Shown: positions 1 to 5,602, numbered from the stretch's first letter. The stretch: 10,165 nucleotides of DNA from an uncultured bacterium (GCA_937898165.1 CALDKO010000034.1:1-10165), one strand, 5' to 3'. Translations and numbers: made by a program. Notes: generated by a model not told the origin, from the sequence alone.

Positions 1-27
1 GAGTTCAGACGTGTGCTCTTCCGATCT
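1..27 (+). other. Illumina TruSeq adapter remnant at contig end
   Basis: Bases 1-27 match the 3' part of the Illumina TruSeq read-2 adapter, ending in GTGTGCTCTTCCGATCT at 11-27. This is library sequence, not genome. It happens to stay in frame with the following coding region and supplies a false GTG start at 13, so a gene caller would add five artificial residues to the protein that follows. Confidence 0.97.
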
Positions 28-483
28 ATATTTGAAATCGGAACTGTATTTGCAAAATCTGGTGAAGAATTTCATGTTGCATATGCTGACAAGAAGGGAA
101 TTAGTGAAATGACGCTGGATGAACATATTTCAAAAAATAATCTTGAAATTTCAAGTGATTCATATGACACTCCAGAAGTCACATCAAACCTGCAAAACTT
201 CGTAATGTGGTCTGAATATCCATACATTGCGCGCGATATTGCAGTTTGGGTTCCTGAAAATATTTCAGCTGACACTGTACAGGATTTAATTCGAAATAAT
301 ACAAACGAATTATTAATGAAAGGTCCACGATTGTTTGATACGTTTACAAAGGACGGAAAAACGTCATATGCATTCCGTATGGTATTCCAATCAAATACAC
401 GAACGTTGGTGGAACAGGAAATTACAGACATTATGAATGCAATCACAACCAATCTTCAGGCTAAAGGTTGGGAGGTGAGATAA
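28..483 (+). CDS. pheT: Phenylalanyl-tRNA synthetase beta subunit, C-terminal fragment
   Basis: This is the last 151 codons of PheT, the beta chain of the (alpha-beta)2 enzyme that charges tRNA-Phe in the cytoplasm. The fragment opens with an FEIGTVF stretch typical of the end of the PheT synthetase-like core. About 35 less conserved residues follow, then a ferredoxin-fold anticodon-binding (FDX-ACB) domain. Recognisable parts of that domain are YPYIARDIAVWVP, the GPRLFDTFTKDGKTSYAFRMVFQ region and the terminal RTLVEQEI followed by GWEVR. The beginning is missing because the contig ends here: the apparent GTG start at 13 is adapter, so the real start and most of the protein lie off-window. 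The stop is TAA, followed by a weak hairpin and T-run. pheS would be expected upstream but cannot be seen. Assignment is firm from the FDX-ACB signature. Confidence 0.93.
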   Translation: MFEIGTVFAKSGEEFHVAYADKKGISEMTLDEHISKNNLEISSDSYDTPEVTSNLQNFVMWSEYPYIARDIAVWVPENISADTVQDLIRNNTNELLMKGPRLFDTFTKDGKTSYAFRMVFQSNTRTLVEQEITDIMNAITTNLQAKGWEVR

Positions 484-512
484 AAATTTGCGTAATGCAT
501 TTTTTTATTGCT
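484..512 (+). terminator. Weak terminator after pheT
   Basis: Directly after the pheT stop, AAAATTTGC and GCATTT can pair around a GTAAT loop, followed by a run of seven T. The stem is short and AT-rich, so this is a weaker candidate than the other terminators in the window. Confidence 0.45.
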
Positions 513-527
513 TAATATTTTTACTAC

Positions 528-555
528 TTGCATAATAATTTCTTTATGATACCTT
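528..555 (+). promoter_or_regulatory. Candidate promoter for the structured RNA
   Basis: TTGCAT at 528-533 is separated by 16 bp from TACCTT at 550-555, with TG at 547-548 forming an extended -10. The -10 hexamer itself matches the consensus poorly (3/6). The predicted start near 561-562 falls exactly where the first helix of the RNA begins. The same TTGCAT box with 16-bp spacing precedes rplY and rpmE2. Confidence 0.5.
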
Positions 556-560
556 AATAA

Positions 561-777
561 GACCAGAGAGATACGAAATGCTCTTCTAAGCAAAAAGTTA
601 CGCGAAGTAACCCTTAGCTCAAGAAACAAAGTATCCGAACTCTCAACTGGTAAACTCCGCTAACGACCTAAAAATCAATAGCGATCAAGTTCCATCCATC
701 GATTTTCGTACGAAGACATCGAATTGCTTGCAATTCTTTATATCTTCTACGAAAGTCCCGGATTGGAACTTTTTTAT
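561..777 (+). ncRNA. Candidate structured small RNA, family unknown
   Basis: No plausible gene covers this stretch, but it contains consecutive nested complementary segments. Domain 1: ACCAG 562-566 with CTGGT 647-651, AGAG 567-570 with CTCT around 640-643, GATAC 570-574 with GTATC 631-635, CTAAG 586-590 with CTTAG 613-617, and GTTAC 597-601 with GTAAC 607-611 capped by GCGAA. Domain 2: CGCTA 658-662 with TAGCG 679-683. Domain 3: AAGTTCCATCC 687-697 with GGATTGGAACTT 760-771, enclosing TCGTA 706-710/TACGA 748-752, GAAGA 712-716/TCTTC 743-747 and GAATTG 721-726/CAATTC 731-736. The last arm runs into TTTTTTATTT, which fits intrinsic termination on the plus strand. I tested it by eye against tmRNA, RNase P, 6S and SRP RNA and saw no convincing match. 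Pairings are read by eye, not computed, and function is unknown. Confidence 0.65.
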
Positions 778-780
778 TTA
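687..780 (+). terminator. Terminator arm of the structured RNA
   Basis: An 11-bp stem with one bulge (687-697 with 760-771) is followed directly by TTTTTTATTT. The long insert of about 60 nt is itself folded into a three-tier hairpin. The T-run lies only on the plus-strand side, which sets the direction of transcription. Confidence 0.6.
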
Positions 781-805
781 CCCAGTTTTAAATTTAAAAA
801 CAGAA

Positions 806-838
806 AAATGCACTTTTATAAAAGTACATTTATTTTTC
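806..838 (-). terminator. Terminator of the 113-residue orphan gene
   Basis: Just beyond the TAG stop of the minus-strand gene, TGTACTTTT and AAAAGTGCA pair around a short AT loop with one G-T wobble, followed on the minus strand by TTTTT. A plus-strand T-rich tail (TTTATTTTT) also exists, so it could act in both directions. Confidence 0.65.
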
Positions 839-840
839 AA

Positions 841-1182
841 CTAAACAGATTTATATTCTAAATCGAATATTTTACCTAATCTTTTTTCTAATCCTTCATT
901 TAATTTTCTAATCATCCCAGGATTTCCTTTTTCACAGAAAAATTCTGAGTGAAACTTGGTTGAAGATCCTCCAAGATCGCCAGAGCCACCGAATTCGAGA
1001 TGTTTTTCAAGATTTTTTGACTTAACTTTTTGCTTAAGCGTTTCCACGGTAGACTCCAAAATTACAGAGATTGAATCAAATTGATTTATTTCTATAATAC
1101 CTTTCAATTGAAATGAGCTACTTCCACCGTATTCGCCCCAACTGCTTACGTAATAACCAAAAATAAAATATATTTTTTTCAT
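841..1182 (-). CDS. Orphan protein of 113 residues, function unknown
   Basis: I do not recognise this protein. It begins MKKIYFIFGYYVSSWGEYGG, which does not look like a clean signal peptide or membrane segment because charged and polar residues soon follow. Two glycine-serine patches (GGSSSF near residue 20 and GGSGDLGGSSTKF near 65) flank a predicted helical lysine-rich middle. The C-terminal half holds a single cysteine and a lysine/glutamate-rich tail, and the protein is probably cytoplasmic. Support for a real gene is mainly the context. A consensus TTGACA box and a 16-bp-spaced TATTTT stand just before the start, and a hairpin with T-run directly follows the TAG stop. It lies alone, antisense to its neighbours, between the structured RNA and rplY. 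There is no Shine-Dalgarno sequence. It could be a lineage-specific accessory gene; no function can be inferred. Confidence 0.55.
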   Translation of the reverse strand: MKKIYFIFGYYVSSWGEYGGSSSFQLKGIIEINQFDSISVILESTVETLKQKVKSKNLEKHLEFGGSGDLGGSSTKFHSEFFCEKGNPGMIRKLNEGLEKRLGKIFDLEYKSV

Positions 1183-1199
1183 AACTACATTTTTTACAT

Positions 1200-1227
1200 A
1201 AAATACTTATTTTCTTATGAATGTCAA
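1200..1227 (-). promoter_or_regulatory. Promoter of the 113-residue orphan gene
   Basis: On the minus strand a perfect TTGACA (1227-1222) is followed 16 bp later by TATTTT (1205-1200, 4/6 match). Predicted transcription starts about 11 nt before the ATG at 1182, so the leader is very short and contains no Shine-Dalgarno motif. Confidence 0.6.
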
Positions 1228-1274
1228 ATTTGTAAATAATACATAAATATTCCTATTTTGCGAGACGAATTTTC

Positions 1275-1302
1275 TTGCATTTTTTAAAAAAATCTGTATA
1301 GT
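1275..1302 (+). promoter_or_regulatory. Promoter of rplY, near-leaderless
   Basis: TTGCAT (1275-1280), a 16-bp spacer and TATAGT (1297-1302, 5/6 match). Only 9 nt separate the -10 hexamer from the ATG at 1312, so transcription should begin within a few bases of the start codon, with no room for a ribosome binding site. Confidence 0.65.
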
Positions 1303-1311
1303 ATCCATATT

Positions 1312-1944
1312 ATGACAACCGTATCAGCAACCATTCGAAATAAGTCTGAAAACGCAGGAGCAATCCGTGCAGCAGGCAACATTCCAGCCGTAATCTACGG
1401 ATCAGGAATTAGTGAACCAATCCATGTATCAGTAGAACGCGAAGCTTTCAAAAAAGCTTGGAAAATGGCGGGTGGATCATCAGCAGTAGCAGTTTCAGTT
1501 GATGGAAAAAATTATGATGTTATCATCCATGATTTCCAAATTGATCCTTCTACTGATTTAGTTATCCATGCAGACTTCTTTGCGCTTGATAAAGCTAAAA
1601 AAGTAACAGTGGGTGTTGAACTCGAATTCGTTGGAGTTTCAGCAGCGCTTAAATCTGGAACAGGTACACTTGAAAAAATGATGCATGAAATTGAAGTTGA
1701 AGGTCTTCCAAAAGATTTACCAAAATCAATCGAAGTAGATATATCATCACTTGAAAATGTTCATGATCAAATCCATATTAAAGATTTGAAAATGCCATCA
1801 GGCGTAGAAGTTAAACATGATGCAGAAGAAGTAGTTGCTGTTATCACAGGACTCCAAGAAGAAGTTGAATCTCCAGTTGAAATTGACCTTTCAGCTATCG
1901 AAGTTGAGAAAAAAGGAAAGAAAGAAGAAGAAACAGAAGAATAA
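1312..1944 (+). CDS. rplY: 50S ribosomal protein L25 (TL5/CTC-type)
   Basis: L25 binds 5S rRNA in the central protuberance of the large subunit. The 210-residue length indicates the long CTC/TL5 type rather than the roughly 95-residue enterobacterial form. Residues 1-95 form the L25 RNA-binding domain, with the early IRAAGNIPAVIYG loop typical of the family and HDFQIDPSTDLVIHADFFAL closing the domain. Residues from about 96 to 185 form the TL5-type C-terminal beta domain, with VEGLPKDLPKSIEVDISSL and VAVITG as clear landmarks. The final 25 residues are a charged lysine/glutamate tail. The ATG at 1312 is supported by the family N-terminus starting there and by a -10 box 9 nt upstream. The gene stands alone between its own promoter and a strong terminator. 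In many bacteria ctc neighbours pth or prs; neither is here. Confidence 0.94.
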   Translation: MTTVSATIRNKSENAGAIRAAGNIPAVIYGSGISEPIHVSVEREAFKKAWKMAGGSSAVAVSVDGKNYDVIIHDFQIDPSTDLVIHADFFALDKAKKVTVGVELEFVGVSAALKSGTGTLEKMMHEIEVEGLPKDLPKSIEVDISSLENVHDQIHIKDLKMPSGVEVKHDAEEVVAVITGLQEEVESPVEIDLSAIEVEKKGKKEEETEE

Positions 1945-1950
1945 TTTTAG

Positions 1951-1979
1951 AAAAACCACTGATTATCAGTGGTTTTTTG
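1951..1979 (+). terminator. Terminator of rplY
   Basis: AACCACTGA (1954-1962) pairs with TCAGTGGTT (1966-1974) around a TTA loop, with A-run before and T-run after. It begins six bases after the rplY stop. Confidence 0.9.
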
Positions 1980-2018
1980 TTTCCTGTAAGATACCTACTA
2001 GGTAAACCGTCTACTCTT

Positions 2019-2027
2019 TGATATAAT
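2019..2027 (+). promoter_or_regulatory. Extended -10 promoter, leaderless start of the lytic-transglycosylase gene
   Basis: TGATATAAT gives a perfect TATAAT hexamer (2022-2027) with an upstream TG. It ends exactly 7 nt before the ATG at 2035, so the expected transcription start is the A of the start codon or the base before it. No good -35 box is seen, as is usual for extended -10 promoters. Confidence 0.7.
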
Positions 2028-2034
2028 AAATGAT

Positions 2035-3375
2035 ATGAAAACAGGTTTCAAAAAGTTATTTACATGTTTATGCCTAGTTGCAATCCTCGGAACACCGATG
2101 GTTTCTTTTGCGCAAGTTTCTGATGCAGAGCGTGCACAACTAGAAAAAGAACTAGCTCAATTACAAGATGAAATTGCACAAAAACAAAAAGAACTGGATG
2201 CTCAAAAGAAAAATTCAGCATCCTTGACCAACGATGTTTCTCTTTTAACTTCACAAATCAACAAAGCAAAACTTGAAATTGTTGCAAAAAACAAAGTACT
2301 GCAACAAATTGGTGGTCAAATTAATCAAAAAGATAAAACCATCCAAACATTGGATACAAAACGTAGCCGCCAAGAGGAATCTCTGTCACAAATTTTACGA
2401 AAAAAATATCAGATGGATAATTCAACCCTTGCTGAAATACTACTATCAAAACAAACATTATCTGGATTTTTAGGAGAAGTAGACAATTTACAAGCAATTA
2501 ATGAAGGTATTCAGACTTCTTTTGGTATTATCAAAAAAACAAAAGAACTAACGGCAGCAGAGAAAGAAGCATTGGAACAGAAAAAAAACCAAGAAAACGA
2601 TGTTAAGTATCAATTAGAAAACCAGAAAAAAAATGTAGAGACAACTCAGGCAGAAAAAAATAGAATGCTTTCAATCAGTAAGGGTCAAGAAAAAAATTAT
2701 GAAGCAGTAATCAAAGATCGTCAGGCACGTGCTGCACAAATTCGATCACGACTATTCGAATTACGTGGACAAAAAGGAATTGCGTTCGGTGATGCATATA
2801 AATATGCTGTTGAAGCAAGCCGCGCGACAGGTGTCCGGCCAGCATTTGTGCTCGCAATAATGACACAAGAATCAAGTTTGGGTAAAAATGTTGGTCAGTG
2901 TAATATTGGAGGAAGTTCAAAAACATGGCAACAATCGATGCCTGGACCAGCAGATATTGCTGCTGGAAAATCTCGCCGTGATGATGAATCTGCATTCTTA
3001 CGAATCACTAAAAAACTTGGATTGAATCCTGACACTACGCCAGTATCCTGCCCATTAGCCAGTGGTGGTTGGGGAGGAGCAATGGGACCATCTCAATTCA
3101 TCCCAACAACATGGGAAGGTTTGGAAAGTAGTATTATGAAAGCTGCAAATTCAAGCACTGCAAATCCCTGGAATCCAGAACATGCAGTAATTGCGACTTC
3201 AATTTATGTAGGACGATTAGGTGCCAAAGCTCAAACTTATACTGCAGAACGAAATGCAGCCTGTAGTTATTATTCAGGACGTGCATGTAGTGGCTCAAAC
3301 GAATTCTACGGTAATTCCGTTATGAACATTGCAGCTAAGCTTCAGAAAGATATCGATTTCTTGAAGGATAACTAA
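2035..3375 (+). CDS. Secreted coiled-coil protein with lytic-transglycosylase-like C-terminal domain
   Basis: This 446-residue protein probably binds or cuts peptidoglycan outside the membrane. Residues 1-26 look like a signal peptide: KK, a hydrophobic core CLCLVAILGTPMVSFA, and likely cleavage after VSFA. Residues 28-240 form a long coiled coil rich in Q, K and E, resembling the N-terminal parts of EnvC/NlpD-type and CwlO-type proteins. Residues 250-440 resemble a lysozyme-like lytic transglycosylase: FVLAIMTQESSLG carries the candidate catalytic Glu279, and GGAMGPSQFIPTTW (347-360) matches the conserved second motif of MltB-like and related enzymes. Four cysteines (289, 339, 410, 418) in the exported domain could form disulfides. 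Enzymatic activity is inferred from motifs only; a structural or amidase-activating role is the alternative. It is transcribed alone, with its own promoter and terminator. Confidence 0.82.
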   Translation: MKTGFKKLFTCLCLVAILGTPMVSFAQVSDAERAQLEKELAQLQDEIAQKQKELDAQKKNSASLTNDVSLLTSQINKAKLEIVAKNKVLQQIGGQINQKDKTIQTLDTKRSRQEESLSQILRKKYQMDNSTLAEILLSKQTLSGFLGEVDNLQAINEGIQTSFGIIKKTKELTAAEKEALEQKKNQENDVKYQLENQKKNVETTQAEKNRMLSISKGQEKNYEAVIKDRQARAAQIRSRLFELRGQKGIAFGDAYKYAVEASRATGVRPAFVLAIMTQESSLGKNVGQCNIGGSSKTWQQSMPGPADIAAGKSRRDDESAFLRITKKLGLNPDTTPVSCPLASGGWGGAMGPSQFIPTTWEGLESSIMKAANSSTANPWNPEHAVIATSIYVGRLGAKAQTYTAERNAACSYYSGRACSGSNEFYGNSVMNIAAKLQKDIDFLKDN

Positions 3376-3392
3376 GTATACCTATAGACATT

Positions 3393-3420
3393 AAAACCCT
3401 CTCACCAGAGAGGGTTTTTC
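3393..3420 (+). terminator. Terminator of the lytic-transglycosylase gene
   Basis: ACCCTCTC and GAGAGGGT pair around an ACCA loop, flanked by AAA before and TTTTTC after. It is the most GC-rich terminator stem in the window and lies 17 nt after the TAA stop. Confidence 0.92.
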
Positions 3421-3448
3421 TTGCATATTTATAAAAATATGCTACTAT
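3421..3448 (+). promoter_or_regulatory. Promoter of rpmE2, leaderless
   Basis: TTGCAT (3421-3426), 16-bp spacer, TGC-TACTAT extended -10 (hexamer 3443-3448). Nine nt separate the hexamer from the ATG at 3458. The -35 box abuts the T-run of the previous terminator. Confidence 0.65.
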
Positions 3449-3457
3449 AAGTGAATT

Positions 3458-3712
3458 ATGAAAAAAGACATTCATGCTAAAAATTACCGACCTGTAGTAT
3501 TCGTTGATGCAACTAATGGATCAATGTTTTTAACTGGTTCTACTATTGCAACTACTGAAACAGTAATGTTCGAAGGTAAAGAATACCCAAAATATACTGT
3601 TGAAACATCTAGTACTTCACATCCTTTTTACACAGGACAAGAAAAAGCATTAGATACTGCTGGACGCGCTGAGAAGTTCAAAAGTCGCGCTTCAAAAGCT
3701 GGTAAAAAATAG
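3458..3712 (+). CDS. rpmE2: 50S ribosomal protein L31, type B
   Basis: L31 sits on the large subunit and helps bridge the 50S and 30S subunits. The 84-residue product begins MKKDIHAKNYRPVVFVD and contains SSTSHPFYTGQEKALDTAGR, both diagnostic of the type-B (YkgM/RpmE2-like) branch. It has no cysteine at all, so the zinc-binding CxxC of type-A L31 is absent. In many bacteria type-B L31 replaces the zinc form under zinc limitation under Zur control. No operator can be recognised here, and in reduced genomes this type may be the only L31. The start is fixed by the family N-terminus and by a -10 box 9 nt upstream. The stop is TAG, within a short basic tail, and a hairpin terminator follows at once. 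The gene is monocistronic. Confidence 0.96.
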   Translation: MKKDIHAKNYRPVVFVDATNGSMFLTGSTIATTETVMFEGKEYPKYTVETSSTSHPFYTGQEKALDTAGRAEKFKSRASKAGKK

Positions 3713-3717
3713 TTACG

Positions 3718-3762
3718 ATAATAAAAAGTCATTACGAGCATATCGGGTGGCTTTTTATTATG
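3718..3762 (+). terminator. Terminator of rpmE2
   Basis: ATAATAAAAAG (from 3718) pairs with CTTTTTATTAT (to 3761); the stem continues inward through wobble pairs and encloses a loop of about 15 nt. The U-rich side is inside the stem, which makes this an AT-rich but long terminator, probably working in both directions. Confidence 0.7.
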
Positions 3763-3782
3763 TAAACCAAAATTATAATTTA

Positions 3783-3791
3783 TGCTAGAAT
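3783..3791 (+). promoter_or_regulatory. Extended -10 promoter before prfA
   Basis: TGCTAGAAT has TG plus hexamer TAGAAT (3786-3791, 5/6 match), the same TGC-TA arrangement seen before rpmE2 and the gene at 7728. Unlike those, it lies about 100 nt from its start codon, and the inverted-repeat element fills the gap. The hexamer overlaps the outer arm of that element. Confidence 0.5.
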
Positions 3792-3880
3792 AATTGTAAT
3801 TTCTCAAATTCTGCGTAGAGCAAGCTACCTCACGCCTTCGGCTCCGGCAGGTACTCGAATTCTCGAAATTAAATTATTCT
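3787..3880 (+). repeat. 94-bp inverted-repeat (palindromic) element before prfA
   Basis: The outer arms AGAATAATTGTAATTTC (3787-3803) and GAAATTAAATTATTCT (3865-3880) are near-perfect reverse complements. Inner arms AATTC (3807-3811) and GAATT (3857-3861) also pair. The GC-rich core forms a hairpin: TACCT 3826-3830 and GCC 3834-3836 pair with GGC 3846-3848 and AGGTA 3849-3853. An alternative hairpin, GTAG 3815-3818 with CTAC 3825-3828, competes for the same bases. The core is clearly richer in G and C than the AT-rich surroundings. If transcribed, it forms the whole 5' leader of prfA and ends 12 nt before the ATG. It could be a small mobile palindrome (MITE or REP-like) or a regulatory leader; only one copy is in the window. 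Confidence 0.7.
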
Positions 3881-3892
3881 CCAAAAAAACTC

Positions 3893-4855
3893 ATGAACAT
3901 CGACGAATTAAAACAAAATCCACGAACACAATATCACGCCCAGGAATTGGAGCGACTTTTACGTGAAGAAACGGAATCACGTGAATTGGCTGAATCAGAT
4001 CCATCACTTGCAGAAATGGCAGCTGAAGATCTGAAAAAAATCGCAGAGACTCGGGAAATGATTGAAACACAAATACAAGAAATTTTAGATAAAGAAAAAG
4101 AAGAAGAGGAATTTCCAAATGAAATTGTTCTGGAAGTTCGTGCTGGAGCAGGAGGTGATGAAGCTGCAATCTTTGCATACAACCTGGCGGAAATGTACGA
4201 ACGATATACGGAAAAAATGGGATGGTCATGGAAAACAATTGATAAATCAGAAAATGATCTGGGTGGGTATAAAGACGCATCTTTTGAAATTCGAGGACAA
4301 GATTGTTACAAATTATTGCAATACGAAACAGGAGCACATCGTGTACAGCGAATTCCTGCTACTGAAAAACAGGGACGAATCCACACATCAACTGCAACTG
4401 TTGCAATCATGCCCGTTCGTAAAAAAATTACTATTGAACTTGACCCAGGGGATTTGGAATTTGAAATGTCACGAGCAGGTGGGGCAGGTGGACAGAACGT
4501 GAACAAGGTAGAATCAGCGGTTCGTGTAATTCATAAACCAACTGGTGTATCATTCCGATCAACCGTAGAACGCAGTCAATTAGCAAACAAAGAACGCGTA
4601 CTTAATTTACTCCGAGCAAAACTACAACAACTGCATGATGAAGCAGAAGCTGCAAAACATTCTGAAAATCGCAAAAAACAAGTAGGGTCTGGAGATCGAT
4701 CTGAAAAAATTAGAACCTATAACTATCCTCAGGATCGCGTAACTGATCACAGAATCAAGCAAAACTTCTCAAATATTCCAGGAATTATGGCAGGTAATAT
4801 TGATAAAATTTTACAAGCCCTAGCAGATGCAGAGAGTTTCGAGGACGGAGAATAA
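3893..4855 (+). CDS. prfA: Peptide chain release factor 1 (RF1)
   Basis: RF1 reads UAA and UAG in the ribosomal A site and triggers hydrolysis of the finished peptide. Domain 1 (residues 1-70) is a charged helical region. The conserved core starts at VRAGAGGDEAAIFA (82-95). The codon-recognition tripeptide Pro-Ala-Thr (155-157, in RIPATEKQGRIHTS) identifies RF1 rather than RF2. The catalytic GGQ is at 199-201 in AGGAGGQNVNK. Domain 4 ends with DRVTDHRI and an acidic tail. At 320 residues it is about 40 shorter than E. coli RF1, all from the N-terminus. The frame stays open upstream through the inverted repeat to a TAA at 3797, but no ATG, GTG or TTG occurs there, so the ATG at 3893 is the only sensible start. 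Its partner PrmC is encoded convergently next door instead of downstream in an operon. Confidence 0.97.
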   Translation: MNIDELKQNPRTQYHAQELERLLREETESRELAESDPSLAEMAAEDLKKIAETREMIETQIQEILDKEKEEEEFPNEIVLEVRAGAGGDEAAIFAYNLAEMYERYTEKMGWSWKTIDKSENDLGGYKDASFEIRGQDCYKLLQYETGAHRVQRIPATEKQGRIHTSTATVAIMPVRKKITIELDPGDLEFEMSRAGGAGGQNVNKVESAVRVIHKPTGVSFRSTVERSQLANKERVLNLLRAKLQQLHDEAEAAKHSENRKKQVGSGDRSEKIRTYNYPQDRVTDHRIKQNFSNIPGIMAGNIDKILQALADAESFEDGE

Positions 4856-4884
4856 AAAACACTGATATTATTCAGTGTTTTTTT
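4854..4884. terminator. Bidirectional terminator between prfA and prmC
   Basis: AAAAAACACTGA (4854-4865) and TCAGTGTTTTTTT (4872-4884) pair around TATTAT. Both strands read a T-run after the stem. The left arm overlaps the prfA stop codon, and the right arm encodes the last residues of PrmC, whose stop lies in the loop. Confidence 0.92.
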
Positions 4885-5596
4885 GATATACAGAATAACG
4901 CATTATTCCAAACTGGTCTTTTTCTGAAATAATACCTGGTAATATTTTTTGAATTTCTCCCACTTGTTCCGGCTCATGTTCTATGTAGACCATGCCGCCA
5001 GGCCTCAGAAATTGGGGTGCCTTGGTTAGTATTTCATTAATCAGTTCCATACCGCCATTACCACCAAATAATGCGAGTTCTGGCTCATATTCTAATACAC
5101 CTTCACCCATTCGATTTGATAATGTAGGGTCGATATACGGCGGATTGGTTAGAATCATATCATATTGTCCTATAACATTTTCAAATAAACTTCCACCAAA
5201 AATTCGTGTACGTTTTTCATCAACTCCATTTTCTCGGATATTCTTTAAAATGGTCGCATGGTGTCGTTCATCAATCTCAACAAAATCAACTACACTGCCT
5301 GGTATCGCTTTTAATACGGCAACACCAATACATCCTGAACCTGCACATAGATCCAATACTTTAGGATTTTCTTTCTTTTTAATTTCATCAATAGCAAGCT
5401 GTACCCAATATTCTGTTTCCGGGCGAGGAATCAGCGGATACGAATCTACATAAATTTTTGTTCCACAAAAAGGCTGCCAACCAATAACATAGGCCAGCGG
5501 TTCACCTGAATCTAATCGTTTCAGATCATCTTCAAATTCTGGTATTTTAACTCCATTATATTTTTCATTCAATAACCACTGTTGTTCCTGGTTCAT
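4868..5596 (-). CDS. prmC: Release factor glutamine N5-methyltransferase
   Basis: PrmC uses S-adenosylmethionine to methylate the glutamine of the GGQ motif in RF1 and RF2, raising termination efficiency. The 242-residue protein contains GEPLAYVIGWQPFCG (31-45) and LIPRPETE (55-62), the hinge between the N-terminal and catalytic domains in this family. The SAM-binding motif LDLCAGSGCIGVA is at 81-93, an acidic residue after it lies in VDFVEIDE, and the catalytic NPPY at 151-154 contacts the target glutamine. It is 30-40 residues shorter than usual, from a reduced N-terminal helical domain. The gene is convergent with prfA, so enzyme and substrate genes adjoin without sharing a transcript. Its start at 5596 lies 6 nt after a -10 hexamer, and its C-terminus is built from the shared terminator stem. 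Confidence 0.95.
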   Translation of the reverse strand: MNQEQQWLLNEKYNGVKIPEFEDDLKRLDSGEPLAYVIGWQPFCGTKIYVDSYPLIPRPETEYWVQLAIDEIKKKENPKVLDLCAGSGCIGVAVLKAIPGSVVDFVEIDERHHATILKNIRENGVDEKRTRIFGGSLFENVIGQYDMILTNPPYIDPTLSNRMGEGVLEYEPELALFGGNGGMELINEILTKAPQFLRPGGMVYIEHEPEQVGEIQKILPGIISEKDQFGIMRYSVYQKNTE

Positions 5597-5602
5597 AACC
5601 CT

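Noticed and set aside
13..27. GTG start codon giving a complete 156-residue protein
   Set aside because: The codon lies in the sequencing adapter; the gene is a truncated pheT whose true start is outside the contig.
72..452. Minus-strand open frame opposite pheT
   Set aside because: It is the antisense shadow of a well-conserved FDX-ACB coding region and has no start signals.
751..761. GAAAGTCCCGG resembles the conserved GAGGAAAGTCCGGG of RNase P RNA
   Set aside because: It lies at the 3' end of the structured RNA instead of near the 5' end, and no other RNase P core motif or the required length is present.
484..840. tmRNA, T-box or other riboswitch in the gene-free stretch
   Set aside because: No tRNA-like ends, T-loop or tag-peptide frame was found for tmRNA. 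The structure ends in its own terminator, and the next plus-strand gene is more than 500 bases away, so a cis-acting leader is unlikely.
3800..3892. Upstream extension of prfA through the inverted repeat
   Set aside because: The frame is open back to a TAA at 3797, but there is no ATG, GTG or TTG, and the encoded residues do not resemble the RF1 N-terminus.
4992..5453. Plus-strand open frame of 153 codons opposite prmC
   Set aside because: The opposite strand encodes PrmC with all family motifs; the frame is open only as a by-product of its codon usage.
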